Source: Acidobacteriales bacterium 59-55 (lineage in GTDB: Bacteria; Acidobacteriota; Terriglobia; Terriglobales; Acidobacteriaceae). Taken from it: DNA of 64,000 bases. Positions 16,833 to 26,518 of the stretch are shown here, piece after piece (within the stretch, counting starts at the first letter, position 1; each line of letters begins with the position of its first letter). Location of the stretch: positions 806,001 to 870,000 of the forward strand of contig MKSV01000007.1 in NCBI GenBank assembly GCA_001897435.1. The letters run 5' to 3'. The position numbers and the translations under genes were made by a program. The notes beneath the pieces are model-generated. The model did no database searches. It had not been told where the DNA came from and worked only from the letters and a program-made list of their open reading frames with translations.

Positions 16833-18482
16833 CTATGGCAACGTACCGCCCACGTAGGTGTTGCCGGAGTTCTTCTGTAGCGGTGAATGGATGACAAAGA
16901 CCACGTCGTCCTTCGACTTCAAGGTCGAGACGATGGCCCTGTAGCTCGCTTCGTCGGTGACAGGCTTCTTGTTGATCTCGGTGATGATCGCGCCCTTGCC
17001 CAGGGCGATCTCGTCGGCGAAGGAGCCCGGGCGAACCGTGGTCACGATCACGCCCTTGCTGATCCCCGTTCGCGAAGCGATGGCCGGAGGAATAGTCGAG
17101 ACCGTGATCCCGAGCGTCGTCTTGCCTGCATCGGAGGTCGCCGGTCCGGAATCATCGTCGTCTCCGCCCCCGGCAAGCTCAGCGTAGGTCTTGGCGCGGT
17201 CTCCAATCACGACATCGGCCACAGCCTTCTTCCCGTCGCGAAGGTAGCCCAGCTTGACAGTGGAACCGACCTTCCGGGCAGAGATGTCGTTGACCAGGTC
17301 GTCGCCGCCCTTGATGTCGCGACCGTCGATAGAGATGATGGCGTCGCCCGGCTTGATGCCGGCCTTGGCCGCGCCGCCGGTCGGCGTCACCGTGCTGACG
17401 ATCACGCCGCTCGAGATGCCGTACATGCGGTTGACCGCGGAGCTGACCCCGGACTGGAAGCTGATGCCGATCGATCCGCGCACCACTTTATGTTCCGGCC
17501 CGATCAGCATGTTGTAGATCTTGGCGATGGTGTTGGACGGCATCGCGAATCCAAGCCCCACCGATCCCATCGACTGGGTATAGATCGCCGTATTCATGCC
17601 GACCACCTGCCCAGCCATATTGACCAGCGGCCCGCCGGAGTTGCCGGGGTTGATCGAGGCGTCCGTCTGGATGAAACGCTGAAACTGCGACTGCGAAAGA
17701 CCGTTAGGCCCACGCTCGTCGATGGAACGATCCTTGGCGGAGATGATGCCGGCAGTCACCGTCTGAGACAGGCTGAAAGGGCTGCCGATGGCAAGCACCC
17801 AGTCGCCAACCTGCGCGCCGTCGGAGTTGCCGAGCTTGATGGTGGGGAGTGGCTTGTCCGTGTCGATCTTGATGACAGCGATGTCGGTGTCCTTGTCGAC
17901 GCCGATCACATGCGCCGGCCGTCCTTCGTTGCCAACCTGGTTGTCCGGGTCGGTCGAAAGCTTGACGAAGATCTTGTCCGCCTTGTCGACTACGTGATTG
18001 TTGGTAATGATGTAGCCTCGGGGATCGACGATGAAGCCCGATCCGAGAGCCCGCCGCTCCGCGCCCGCTACGCCGTCACCGTCGTCGGGTCCGCCCTGGC
18101 CGCCGAAGAAGCGGTTGAAGAAGTCCTGCATATCGCCCTGCTGGCTGTCATCGCCATCGTCCGGGCTTTGCTGCATGCCGCGCCGGTTGCGCCGGTTCGC
18201 GGTGGGCTTAGGAATCTCCTCGGTATTGATGTTGACCACCGCGGGCCCGACTTCCTTGACGATCTGCGCGAAACCGTTGGACAGCGTCACAGGGGAGGGA
18301 ATGACGATGGGCTTGGCGTCCGAGGTGTCGACGCTCTGTTCCTTGCCGCTCACGTTCTGCGTAATCACGGAGCCGACCAGAATACCGATCGAAAGGGTGG
18401 CAAGAAGTGTAAATGTCGTGGTGAGACGGTGGGCGCGCATGCGGTCAAGCAGGCTTGGAGAAGGGTTGTTTCGTATATCCAT
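16833..18482 (-). CDS. degP: Periplasmic serine protease of the Do/DegP/HtrA family
   Basis: A 549-residue envelope protease/chaperone. An N-terminal membrane anchor or signal spans about residues 22-42 (TTFTLLATLSIGILVGSVIT). The trypsin-like domain has His163 (TNNHVV), Asp200 (DTDIAVIKID) and Ser282 (NPGNSGGPLVN). Two PDZ domains follow at about 330-425 and 440-545. A Gln/Asp/Gly-rich loop before the protease core (about 100-145, MQQSPDDGDDSQQGDMQDFF) resembles the LA loop of DegP. It lies alone on the minus strand with its own terminator. The exact DegP versus DegQ identity is not decidable here. Confidence 0.95.
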   Translation of the reverse strand: MDIRNNPSPSLLDRMRAHRLTTTFTLLATLSIGILVGSVITQNVSGKEQSVDTSDAKPIVIPSPVTLSNGFAQIVKEVGPAVVNINTEEIPKPTANRRNRRGMQQSPDDGDDSQQGDMQDFFNRFFGGQGGPDDGDGVAGAERRALGSGFIVDPRGYIITNNHVVDKADKIFVKLSTDPDNQVGNEGRPAHVIGVDKDTDIAVIKIDTDKPLPTIKLGNSDGAQVGDWVLAIGSPFSLSQTVTAGIISAKDRSIDERGPNGLSQSQFQRFIQTDASINPGNSGGPLVNMAGQVVGMNTAIYTQSMGSVGLGFAMPSNTIAKIYNMLIGPEHKVVRGSIGISFQSGVSSAVNRMYGISSGVIVSTVTPTGGAAKAGIKPGDAIISIDGRDIKGGDDLVNDISARKVGSTVKLGYLRDGKKAVADVVIGDRAKTYAELAGGGDDDDSGPATSDAGKTTLGITVSTIPPAIASRTGISKGVIVTTVRPGSFADEIALGKGAIITEINKKPVTDEASYRAIVSTLKSKDDVVFVIHSPLQKNSGNTYVGGTLP

Positions 18483-18856
18483 ATATTAAGTCTGACCTCT
18501 ATTTCGTGCATTCCGTTGTGCCTGGCCTGAAGGTCGGCGAGAACTTGAGTATAGCCAATTTGGCCGTGAAGCCTGTCTTCTTAGAGTATTTCCGGTACTT
18601 TCCGGTTGTTTAGACGCACACAACCGCCAAAGGTGGTCCGAACTCGCCATCTCGGCTGAAGCCACGCCGTTTACGGTAGGCGCGGTCCCACCCTCGGCCC
18701 TACAGCCACAAGAAAACGTCATCTCACCGGAGACGTGCGGTCTTATCACGCGGCGCAGTGGAGAGACCCCTGTATTTATCTTCCCCCAGCGGAACTTTAT
18801 TTTAGCCGTCGAGGAGCCAGGTAATGTTAAGGACTTAAATCAGCCCTCCTGTAAAG
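18483..18856. other. Intergenic region between degP-like and M20 peptidase genes
   Basis: 374 bases without a convincing gene. The degP promoter should lie at the left end. The right half contains a degenerate tandem of the dispersed repeat described at 18716-18777, preceded by a partial copy (CATCTCGGCTGAAGCCACGC at about 18649-18668). Confidence 0.5.
18716..18777. repeat. Dispersed intergenic repeat, copy 1 (GTGGAGAGACCCC family)
   Basis: The block begins ACGTCATCTC and ends GTGGAGAGACCCCTGTATTT (18758-18777). The same ends and spacing recur at 33242-33304. The two copies are 62 and 63 bases long with a divergent GC-rich middle. Confidence 0.7.
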
Positions 18857-20098
18857 TCAGCCAAAATCCTTCGCCGCACTCCGGGTCACGTCAAGCAGGG
18901 TCAGCAGGACACGCCGAAGGGCCGTCTCCCGTCCGGTCGGGTCATACCACTCCTGAAGCGTATGGATGCCTCCCCCCGAGCCTCCTGTCCCCATCGCGAT
19001 CGCCGGAATTCCCTTGGAAAGAGGAATATTGGCGTCGGTGGATCCAAGCCGGATCTCGGTCCGCAGCGTAAGGTGACGGTCCACGGCGCGCAGCGTGTCG
19101 AGGAGAGGCGAGTCATCCGGCAGGACGGCAGCCGGGCGGTTGCCTATATTTTCCATCGTGATCCTTGCCGCTCTAGCCGCGCTCTTTTTCGCTGGAGAAG
19201 CGGGCAACAGGCCGTCGCAGATCCGGCGGACGGCGGCTTCAGCGGCGATCAGTTGGGCAGGATCGGTGGAGCGCAGATCGAGCAGCACCGTGGCCGTCTC
19301 CGGAATGGAGTTGATCGAGGTGCCGCCAGCGATATGCCCGGCGTTGAGGGTCGTGAGAGGATCGCGGGACAGCTCGATATCAGCGATCGCGACCAGCGCC
19401 CGGCCCAGGAGGAAGATCGGATTCGGCGTCCCCGCGTCGATCCAGGAGTGACCGCCGGGGCCGCTGACCTCGATGCGCAGCCGTGTGCTCCCGAGCGCGC
19501 GCGTGACCACGGTATTGGTGCCGCCTCCTTCAAGCGCGATGGCGGCGGCGATGCGGTCGCGGTAGCGGCCTTGTTCGAAGAGGTGCCTCATCCCGCGCAG
19601 ATCGCCCTGACCCTCTTCGCCCACGTTGGCGGCAAAGAGGATCGGAATGGGCGGCGCGATCCTGGCATAGCGAAGGGCTGCGGCGAGAGCCAGCAGCGCG
19701 GTCAGCCCGGCGGCGTTGTCGCAGATGCCGGGAGCGTAGATCCGGGGACCGTCCTTCGCAAGGCGCGGCTCGCAGTTAGTCCCCTCGGGAAAGACCGTGT
19801 CAAGGTGAGCGGAGAGCAGGATGCACGGCGAATCTGCCCGCAGAGCCTCCGCGGACCCCAACTCGGCCAGCGCATTGCCTTCCTCGTCCAGATGAACATT
19901 GCCCAGGCCAAGCTCGACGAAGCGGTCGAGGAACCAGTCAGCCCGGGCAGCCTCCCCGAAGGGCGGCGCGGGGATGCCGACCATCTCCATCTGCCACTGC
20001 CGGAGCTGAGGCTGGTGCAGATGCAGCCAGTGAAAGGCGCGATGCACCGCGGTCAATTCGGCAAGCCGGGTGATGCGTTGATGGGCGGCGGCGGACAT
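18857..20098 (-). CDS. M20 family metallopeptidase
   Basis: A 413-residue zinc-dependent aminoacylase/peptidase of the M20 (ArgE/DapE/CPG2) family, cytoplasmic, with no signal peptide. Visible metal and catalytic motifs are LSAHLDTVFP, GICDNAAGLTALLAL, ANVGEEGQGDLRGMRH (the Glu-Glu pair) and, near the C-terminus, GIPAIAMGTGGSGGGIHT with the last His ligand. A dimerisation domain with GPGGHSWIDAGTPNPI is present. The ATG at 20098 overlaps the truA stop (TGATG), so translation is coupled. An in-frame extension to 20311 inside truA is rejected as it would be out-of-frame coding of truA. Confidence 0.92.
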   Translation of the reverse strand: MSAAAHQRITRLAELTAVHRAFHWLHLHQPQLRQWQMEMVGIPAPPFGEAARADWFLDRFVELGLGNVHLDEEGNALAELGSAEALRADSPCILLSAHLDTVFPEGTNCEPRLAKDGPRIYAPGICDNAAGLTALLALAAALRYARIAPPIPILFAANVGEEGQGDLRGMRHLFEQGRYRDRIAAAIALEGGGTNTVVTRALGSTRLRIEVSGPGGHSWIDAGTPNPIFLLGRALVAIADIELSRDPLTTLNAGHIAGGTSINSIPETATVLLDLRSTDPAQLIAAEAAVRRICDGLLPASPAKKSAARAARITMENIGNRPAAVLPDDSPLLDTLRAVDRHLTLRTEIRLGSTDANIPLSKGIPAIAMGTGGSGGGIHTLQEWYDPTGRETALRRVLLTLLDVTRSAAKDFG

Positions 20099-20883
20099 CA
20101 GTATTCCACCTCGATTAGAAAGAGCCCGCTCGCTGGAGCCGTCGGTCCGGCAGCGGAGCGGTTGCTCTCGGAGAGGATCGCAGGGATGGAATCCGCCGGT
20201 AGGCGCCCGCGGCCGACCTCGACAAAGGTGCCGACGAGGTTGCGAACCATGTGGTGCAGAAAACCGCTGCCGGTAACGCGGTAGACCAGCAAGCCATCCC
20301 GCTCGCGCCATGTTGTGTGGTAGATCGTACGGATGCTGCCCGTCGTGTCGCCCGGGTCCGAAGCATCCCCTTCCTCGCGATTACGGGTGGCGAGATCCGG
20401 ATCGACGGCGGCAAACGAGGAAAAATCATGTGTGCCGAGAACGTCGGCGGCAGCCTGCTCCAACGCTGTCAGATCGAGCGCAAACGGGCAGGCCCACACG
20501 AAGGGCGCGAGCATCGGCGAGCAGATGCTGCCGATAGGATGGATGCGGTACTCGTAAGTCTTGCGCACGGCGCTGTGGCGAGCGTGGAAGCGGTCCGGAG
20601 CGTGCTCGATCGAAAGAACTCGGATGCTCGCCGGAAGGGCATGGTTGAGCGCGCGATGAAAGTTGGCCGGGGGAATGGAGCCGTCGAGGGAAAAAGTAGC
20701 AACCTGGCCCAGCGCATGGACCCCGGCATCGGTGCGTCCGGAGCCCTGCGGCAGAACGGACTCCCCGGTAATGCGGCGGACGGCCTCGGCCAGCGTCCCC
20801 TGGACGGTCGAGAGGCCGGGCTGAACCTGCCAGCCATGGAAGGGGGTGCCATCGTAGGCGAGAATGGTTTTCCAGAGATGCAT
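20098..20883 (-). CDS. truA: tRNA pseudouridine(38-40) synthase TruA
   Basis: Converts uridines 38-40 of the tRNA anticodon stem to pseudouridine. The 261-residue protein has the catalytic Asp52 in GSGRTDAGVHALGQ, the N-terminal LAYDGTPFHGWQVQPGLSTV motif, and a C-terminal GSGFLHHMVRNLVGTFVEVG. It is followed by the overlapping M20 peptidase gene. All conserved elements are intact. Confidence 0.97.
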   Translation of the reverse strand: MHLWKTILAYDGTPFHGWQVQPGLSTVQGTLAEAVRRITGESVLPQGSGRTDAGVHALGQVATFSLDGSIPPANFHRALNHALPASIRVLSIEHAPDRFHARHSAVRKTYEYRIHPIGSICSPMLAPFVWACPFALDLTALEQAAADVLGTHDFSSFAAVDPDLATRNREEGDASDPGDTTGSIRTIYHTTWRERDGLLVYRVTGSGFLHHMVRNLVGTFVEVGRGRLPADSIPAILSESNRSAAGPTAPASGLFLIEVEY

Positions 20884-21283
20884 GTTGCTTTTCTGGACGG
20901 TATCACGGAGAGCGTTTGCGACAAAGCCAGGGCGAAACTCAGGGGAAAGGGAACAAAAGCAGGCAACGAGGCAAAGCCCCGGGAAGTGCTCAGAGATTGG
21001 CGCGGCGATTGGTATACTTGGCGAGGTTGCAGCTCCCGGGGAAGATTTTGATGCGGTCGTTGGGAACGAAGCGGCAAGGGGATGCGTATCACTGCCATGC
21101 CCGGTCTGCTGAATAAGGGCCGATGGCTTTCTTTAAGAATCGTGCAGGACGAGAGGCGCGTCTTAATTAGATTGGAAAACGTTGATGCGTGAGGGCAGCC
21201 CGGTGGAAGTTTCGGGATTGCTGTGAGTTGAAGAACTCCGGGGAATAAGCTGTGCCGTCACTGCAGCGCCGGAAAAGAAGCTA
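20884..21283. other. Intergenic region between truA and a TolC-like gene
   Basis: 400 bases between divergent genes. No reading frame in it has family features. It should hold the promoters of both genes. A TATACT box occurs at 21013-21018 but without a well-spaced -35 element, so no promoter is called. Confidence 0.4.
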
Positions 21284-23416
21284 ATGGAGAGTTGGAGAGC
21301 CATCGTGAGATTAAGGGATATGCAGGCGGCAGTAAGCATCGGACTGTTGCTGATGAGTACGAATATGCAACCGGCATTGGCGCAGCAGACCAATCCTACC
21401 GCGCCGGCCACGCCGCAGACGGTGGTCAACGATACGACCGGGCAGCCCGGCCTGCCACAGGCGCCGCAGCCCAAACTGACCGAACCGCTCTATCTGCGCA
21501 GTGCCAGCCACGACTACTCGAAGCCGAAGAGCCACTTCTGGAACCCGATTGCCCCCTACACGTCAACCGACGTTCCTTTACCTCGGCTGGGAAATACGCC
21601 CAACCTGGACGGCCTGCTGCGCAACGGCAAGATCTATCTCAGTCTCTCGGATGCCGTCATGCTGGCGCTTGAGAACAACTACGACATCGCCATCTCGCGG
21701 ATCAACCTAGACATCGCCGACACCGATATCCTCCGTGCCAAAGCAGGCACCTCGTTGCGCGGCGCGCCGGCTGGCGTGGTGACCAACACGCTGGGAGGAA
21801 CCAGCACGACGGTTACGTCGAGCGGAGGGCCGGCCGGGCCCGGTGGAACCTCGGCAGGCGCGGGCGGAGCCGGTGCCGGAGCTTCCGGCCTGGTCCTGAG
21901 CACCAACGGCGGCGGACCGGCCCCGGAACTGCGCGACCCCGTGCTGACCGGCACGATCCAGTACGAGAACCTGAAGCAGAAGCAGAGCAATACTCTGTTC
22001 AGCGGCGGCCTTCCCCAGTTGACGACCGATACCGGGACCTTCAACTTTGGCTACCAGCAGGGCTTCGTTACCGGAACCGCGCTGAATGTGGCGTTCAATA
22101 ATACTCGCGTCACCACGCAGAACCCGTTTTCCACCTACAGCCCGCAACTGAACTCCAGCTTCAAGGCCACCGTGACGCAGCATCTTCTGCAGGGATTCGG
22201 CCGGGGCATCAACGGACGTTTCGTGATTCAGGCAAAGAACGACCGCCGCATCACCGACTCGGCCTTCCGCCAGCAGCTTCTTTATACCGTCAACCAGGTG
22301 GAGAACATCTACTGGGGTCTGGTGAGCGCCTATGAAGACGAGCAGGCCAAGGAACGGGCGCTGGCGCAGAGCACGCAGCTCACAGCGGACAACCGCAAGC
22401 AGTTGGAGATCGGAACGCTGGCTCCTCTCGACGTGGTGAACTCGGACTCCGCCGTGGCGAGCGACAAGCAGGCCCTGGTCGCCTCGCAGTCGAACCTGGA
22501 GTATCAACAGTTGATTATGAAGCAGGCGATCGCCCGAAACCTGAACGATCCCGAGCTCTCGAACGCTCCCGTCATTCCGACGGATCGTGTCAGCCTGGAC
22601 CGCCTGCCCGAAGAAGACACCTCGGTCGAAGAGTTGGTGAAGCAGGCTTACACCAACAACCCTCAGATCGAACAGGCCGTGCTGGCGATGAAGAACAACG
22701 AGATCACCATCAAGGCTGAGAAAAATGGTCTGCTGCCCCAGATCGACGCCTATGCGTTCTACGGCGGCAGCGGTCTGGGCGGCGCGCAGAATCCTAAACA
22801 GATCTGCGATTTCAGCAATCCTTCTGCACCTTGCCCCCCCATCGCTCCCATCAGCTATCGAAATACCTTCGGAAGCCTGTTCGACAGCTCCAGCCCGGAC
22901 AAGGGCGTTGGCGTCAATATCACCATCAACCTGCGCAACCGCGTAGCCCAGGCCGATCAGGCCCGCTCGCAGATGGAGTACCGGCAGTCGCAGATGCGCC
23001 TCCAGCAGCTCTACACGCAGGTCCGCATCAACGTCATCAACAGCCAGTACGCGCTGACCAACGACCGCGCTCAGGTAAAGGCAGCCGAGGCCGGACGCGA
23101 CTATGCTCTGCAGAGTCTGGACGCGGAGCAGAAGAAGTACAAGCTGGGCGCATCGACTTCGGCTAACGTGCTGCAACAGGAGAGAAATCTCGCGGCGGCG
23201 GAGAATACGCTCATCTCCGATACGGCAGCTTATGCCAAGGACCGGGCGGCGTTGTCGCAGCTTCTATCGAACACGCTGGACAAATACGGCATCAGCATCC
23301 AGGACGCGGCTCGAGGCGAACTGTCGCAGGCTCCGGTGATCCCCGGCCTGACGGCTCCGAAGGAACCGGCCACGGCCAAACCCATCGTCGTCGGTCCCAA
23401 TCCTCCGGCACAATAA
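21284..23416 (+). CDS. TolC-family outer-membrane efflux protein
   Basis: A 710-residue outer-membrane channel protein. A signal-like segment lies at residues 13-33 (QAAVSIGLLLMSTNMQPALA). Two OEP repeats follow: the first from about 115 (LSLSDAVMLALENNYDIAIS) and the second from about 440 (VEELVKQAYTNNPQIEQAVL), with long helical coiled coils such as RSQMEYRQSQMRLQQLYTQV. A Gly/Ala-rich insertion at about 165-205 is unusual, and the protein is longer than classic TolC (about 490). No inner-membrane pump or adaptor gene is adjacent. The start could also be the ATG at 21320. Confidence 0.88.
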   Translation: MESWRAIVRLRDMQAAVSIGLLLMSTNMQPALAQQTNPTAPATPQTVVNDTTGQPGLPQAPQPKLTEPLYLRSASHDYSKPKSHFWNPIAPYTSTDVPLPRLGNTPNLDGLLRNGKIYLSLSDAVMLALENNYDIAISRINLDIADTDILRAKAGTSLRGAPAGVVTNTLGGTSTTVTSSGGPAGPGGTSAGAGGAGAGASGLVLSTNGGGPAPELRDPVLTGTIQYENLKQKQSNTLFSGGLPQLTTDTGTFNFGYQQGFVTGTALNVAFNNTRVTTQNPFSTYSPQLNSSFKATVTQHLLQGFGRGINGRFVIQAKNDRRITDSAFRQQLLYTVNQVENIYWGLVSAYEDEQAKERALAQSTQLTADNRKQLEIGTLAPLDVVNSDSAVASDKQALVASQSNLEYQQLIMKQAIARNLNDPELSNAPVIPTDRVSLDRLPEEDTSVEELVKQAYTNNPQIEQAVLAMKNNEITIKAEKNGLLPQIDAYAFYGGSGLGGAQNPKQICDFSNPSAPCPPIAPISYRNTFGSLFDSSSPDKGVGVNITINLRNRVAQADQARSQMEYRQSQMRLQQLYTQVRINVINSQYALTNDRAQVKAAEAGRDYALQSLDAEQKKYKLGASTSANVLQQERNLAAAENTLISDTAAYAKDRAALSQLLSNTLDKYGISIQDAARGELSQAPVIPGLTAPKEPATAKPIVVGPNPPAQ

Positions 23417-23445
23417 AAACGTTCATCGCTTCCATAGCAAAAAAA

Positions 23446-23474
23446 GAGGCCGCTTCTTCAAGGAGCGGCCTCTT
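23446..23474. terminator. Bidirectional Rho-independent terminator
   Basis: AGAGGCCGCTTCTT and AAGGAGCGGCCTCT form a strong stem flanked by an A tract on the left and TTATTT on the right. It separates the convergent TolC-like and PEP-CTERM genes. Confidence 0.85.
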
Positions 23475-23491
23475 ATTTATTGGATTCGCTT

Positions 23492-23995
23492 CTACGAGCG
23501 CGTAAGGAATTTGCGCCGCGTCACGCCTGCCAGGCCGAGGATGCCGGTACCCAGCAGAATAAAGCTAGCCGGTTCAGGCGTCGCCGCCGTGGAGAGTTCG
23601 AAGCTGACAGGGACGGTCTGGGTGAAGTTGTCCTCATCATTGAGGAACGCGAAGTATCCGGTACCGTCGTTGAAGATATTTACCTGGTAGGTGTCCGGCC
23701 CATTCACCTCGCCGAAACTGAATCCGTGCGCGTCGAGCGTCGGCGTGGCAGTGGGGAAGAGCATATTGTCGTTTCCGTTGAAGCCGCCGGGAGCGATCAG
23801 GTTGGTGACACCCGTGCCGGTGATATTCGTGATGATGTAGTCGCTTCCGCTGGTCAGGGTAGCAGTAAGCGTTCCGGCTCCGCTGAACGGACCGGAGGAG
23901 CCTATTGCGGAAAAGTTGAAGGTATCGGCATGAGCCGCGACAGGAATCGCCAGGGCACCGAGAACAACTAGGGATAAGAGCGGGGAATAGCGCAT
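23492..23995 (-). CDS. PEP-CTERM sorting-domain protein
   Basis: A 167-residue exported protein. An N-terminal signal peptide (SPLLSLVVLGALAIPVAAHA) is followed by a beta-rich Gly/Ser/Thr/Asn domain without recognisable family. The C-terminus has the sorting signal: PEPASFILLGTGILGLAGV, then the basic end TRRKFLTRS. PEP-CTERM proteins are processed by exosortase and usually linked to exopolysaccharide, but no exosortase gene is in this window. ATG 23995 has GAGG 6 bases upstream; ATGs at 24007 and 24148 are in frame. Confidence 0.85.
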   Translation of the reverse strand: MRYSPLLSLVVLGALAIPVAAHADTFNFSAIGSSGPFSGAGTLTATLTSGSDYIITNITGTGVTNLIAPGGFNGNDNMLFPTATPTLDAHGFSFGEVNGPDTYQVNIFNDGTGYFAFLNDEDNFTQTVPVSFELSTAATPEPASFILLGTGILGLAGVTRRKFLTRS

Positions 23996-24247
23996 GGAAG
24001 ACCTCATGGATTGGAGTTCTGGAGCGCGTGCTGATCCATGAGATGCCGCCACACATATGCAAAATATCGGTAAATTCAGGACAGAATATTCCACTTTGTG
24101 CCTTATTCGGCAGGCAATGACGCCTGGACTGAGAATAAATTTCCTCATCTCGATGTGGTGATGGCAAAGCGCGTCACCAGGATAGAAGCTCTATGGCAGA
24201 AGCCGCATTGAAACAACGCTTTGCTTTCAGTGCTCTAGACTTGAGGG

Positions 24248-26368
24248 ATGAGTGAAAACAAGAACTCCCTCGAACAAGCGGCTTCGGCCTATCTGCGCTC
24301 GGCGATGCACCAGCCGGTGGACTGGCAGCAGTGGGGCGAAGCGGCGTTCGCGCAGGCCCAGGCCGAGGACAAGCCGATCCTGCTCGACATCGGCGCAGTG
24401 TGGTGCCATTGGTGCCACGTCATGGACCGCGAGTCCTACGAGAACGAGGAGACGGCGAAGGTCATCAACGAGCACTTCGTTCCGGTCAAGGTCGACCGCG
24501 ACGAGCGTCCCGACGTGGACTCGCGCTATCAGGCAGCCGTAGCCGCCATCAGCGGGCAGGGCGGATGGCCGTTGACGGCGTTCCTCACTCCCGATGGCAA
24601 GCCCTACTTCGGTGGCACCTACTTTCCCCCGCAGGATCAGCACGGCCGTCCCGGCTTCCAGCGCGTGCTGCTCACCATGGCCGAGGTCTTCGAGAAGCAG
24701 CGCGGCGAGGTGAACGACTCTGCCGCCAGCGTCATCGCCGCCATCGAGCATAACGAGTCGTTCATGGGCGGCGCTTCCGATCCCGGCCCCGGCCTGGTCG
24801 CCAAGCTCGTCGAGTCGGCGCTCAAGCAGTTCGACCCACGGTCCGGCGGCTTCGGCTCGCAGCCCAAGTTCCCGCACTCGGGAGCGATCGATCTTCTGCT
24901 GGACGTCGCCTCGCGCGGTGAAGGCAACGAGGCTGCAAAGACCGCCGCTCTGGTAACGCTCGAAAAGATGTCGCGGGGAGGCATCTACGACCATCTCGCC
25001 GGCGGCTTCCATCGCTACTCGGTCGACGAACGCTGGGTGGTGCCGCACTTCGAGAAGATGTCCTACGACAACAGCGAACTGCTCAAGAACTACGTCCACG
25101 CCTACCAGACCTTCGTCCAGCCGGAGTCCGCGCGCGTCGCGCGGGAGATGGTCCGGTGGATCGACGAGTGGCTGAGCGACCGCGAGCACGGCGGCTTCTA
25201 CGCCTCGCAGGACGCCGACGATTCGCTCGACGACGACGGCGACTACTTCACCTGGACCCGCGACGAGGCTGCCGCGGCATTGACGCCCGAAGAGATGGCC
25301 ATCGCCTCCGCCTACTACGACATCGGCGAGATCGGCGACATGCACCACAACCCGGCGAAGAACGTCCTGCACATCCGCGTAACCCTCGAAGCGGTGGCCA
25401 AGGCCAACGGCGTAAGCGTTGAGTCAGCGCAGGCTCTGCTCGCCTCCGCGAAGAAGAAGCTCTACGCGGCACGGCTGGCGCGGCCGACTCCCTACGTCGA
25501 CAAGACGGTCTACGTCAGTTGGAACGGCATGATGATCTCTGCCTATCTCGAAGCTGCTCGTGTCCTCGACCTGCCGGAAGCGAAGGCCTTCGCGCTGAAG
25601 TCTCTCGACCGCGTGCTGCGTGAGGCTTGGGACGCAGACAAAGGCATGGCTCACGTGGTCGCCTACGGCGAAGCCGGTGGCAGCGCCGCTCGCGTCGCCG
25701 GCGTGCTCGATGACTATGTCTTCGTCGGCCACGCCGCGCTCGACGCCTGGGAGGCGACCGGCGAGATGCGCTACTACACAGCCGCCGAGCAGATCGCCGC
25801 CAGCGCCATCACGCGCTTCTACGACCAGACCGGCCACGCCTTCTTCGACACCGAGGCTCCGGCCGAAGGCGAGCAGCGCCTCGGTGCCCTGGTCGCGCGA
25901 CGCAAACCCCTGCAGGATTCGCCCACGCCCGCCGCGAACTCCGTGGCGGCAGCCCTGCTGCTGCGTGTCGCCGCACTTAATGAGGTGGAAGACTACGCCG
26001 TCAAGGCGCTCGAAACGCTCGAAACCTTTGCCGGAGTCGTGGAGCACTTCGGGCTCTACGTCGCCAGCTACGGACTGGCTCTGCAACGGCTCCTGCTGGG
26101 CACGGTCCAGGTCTGCATCATCGGCGGCGACGACGAGGCACGACAGCTCGAGACCGCGGCCTTGGCACGATACGCCGTCAACAAGAGCGTCATCCGTCTG
26201 CGCCGGGACCAGCTCAGCTCGCTTCCGCCCGCGCTGGCCGAGACCCTGCCGCACCTGCCGGGAATCGACGGCACCGGCAGCATTGCCGTCCTCTGTACCG
26301 GTCGAGGCTGCCTGCCCCCGGCGCGAACCGTCGACGAACTCACCGAGGCCATGAGCAAAACGCTGTAG
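24248..26368 (+). CDS. YyaL/DUF255-type thioredoxin-fold protein with six-hairpin domain
   Basis: A 706-residue protein of the family that includes Bacillus YyaL and mammalian SPATA20. The N-terminal thioredoxin-like domain has Cys53-His-Trp-Cys56 ([20 protein letters not shown]), and DRDERPDVD follows. An (alpha/alpha)6-barrel-like region spans about 190-680 ([26 protein letters not shown]). The biochemical role is unsettled; a redox or glycan-related function is proposed for the family. It starts 7 bases after a TGAGGGATG context and ends in convergence with the SRPBCC gene. Confidence 0.92.
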   Translation: MSENKNSLEQAASAYLRSAMHQPVDWQQWGEAAFAQAQAEDKPILLDIGAVWCHWCHVMDRESYENEETAKVINEHFVPVKVDRDERPDVDSRYQAAVAAISGQGGWPLTAFLTPDGKPYFGGTYFPPQDQHGRPGFQRVLLTMAEVFEKQRGEVNDSAASVIAAIEHNESFMGGASDPGPGLVAKLVESALKQFDPRSGGFGSQPKFPHSGAIDLLLDVASRGEGNEAAKTAALVTLEKMSRGGIYDHLAGGFHRYSVDERWVVPHFEKMSYDNSELLKNYVHAYQTFVQPESARVAREMVRWIDEWLSDREHGGFYASQDADDSLDDDGDYFTWTRDEAAAALTPEEMAIASAYYDIGEIGDMHHNPAKNVLHIRVTLEAVAKANGVSVESAQALLASAKKKLYAARLARPTPYVDKTVYVSWNGMMISAYLEAARVLDLPEAKAFALKSLDRVLREAWDADKGMAHVVAYGEAGGSAARVAGVLDDYVFVGHAALDAWEATGEMRYYTAAEQIAASAITRFYDQTGHAFFDTEAPAEGEQRLGALVARRKPLQDSPTPAANSVAAALLLRVAALNEVEDYAVKALETLETFAGVVEHFGLYVASYGLALQRLLLGTVQVCIIGGDDEARQLETAALARYAVNKSVIRLRRDQLSSLPPALAETLPHLPGIDGTGSIAVLCTGRGCLPPARTVDELTEAMSKTL

Positions 26369-26390
26369 CTGGAGTTACCGAGCCCTTTGT

Positions 26391-26421
26391 TTGTCATTCC
26401 CGAAGGGAATCTGCGGTTGCC
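26391..26421. repeat. Dispersed repeat, copy 2 (TGTCATTCCCGAAGG family)
   Basis: TTGTCATTCCCGAAGGGAAT followed by CTGCGGTT matches the copy at 16003-16033 over about 25 bases. It lies 22 bases after the YyaL-like stop codon. Confidence 0.55.
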
Positions 26422-26451
26422 TTCCTCCACACCAACAGCAAATCTGCCCTA

Positions 26452-26493
26452 ATGAGGCGCTGCGCAGAAACAACTCTTCCCGCAGCGCCTCAT
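26452..26493. terminator. 13-bp perfect stem-loop between convergent genes
   Basis: ATGAGGCGCTGCG (26452-26464) pairs with CGCAGCGCCTCAT (26481-26493) around a 16-base loop. No T tract is present on either side. It sits between the ends of the plus-strand YyaL-like gene and the minus-strand SRPBCC gene and may terminate both. Confidence 0.6.
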
Positions 26494-26518
26494 CCGGCTC
26501 GATCAAAGCGTCCGCTCC

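Noticed and set aside
18857..20311. Longer M20 peptidase start inside truA
   Set aside because: The extra part is an out-of-frame reading of truA; ATG at 20098 overlaps the truA stop in the usual coupled way.
21001..21018. TTGGCG and TATACT boxes as a promoter
   Set aside because: The spacing is about 10 bases, too short for a sigma-70 promoter.
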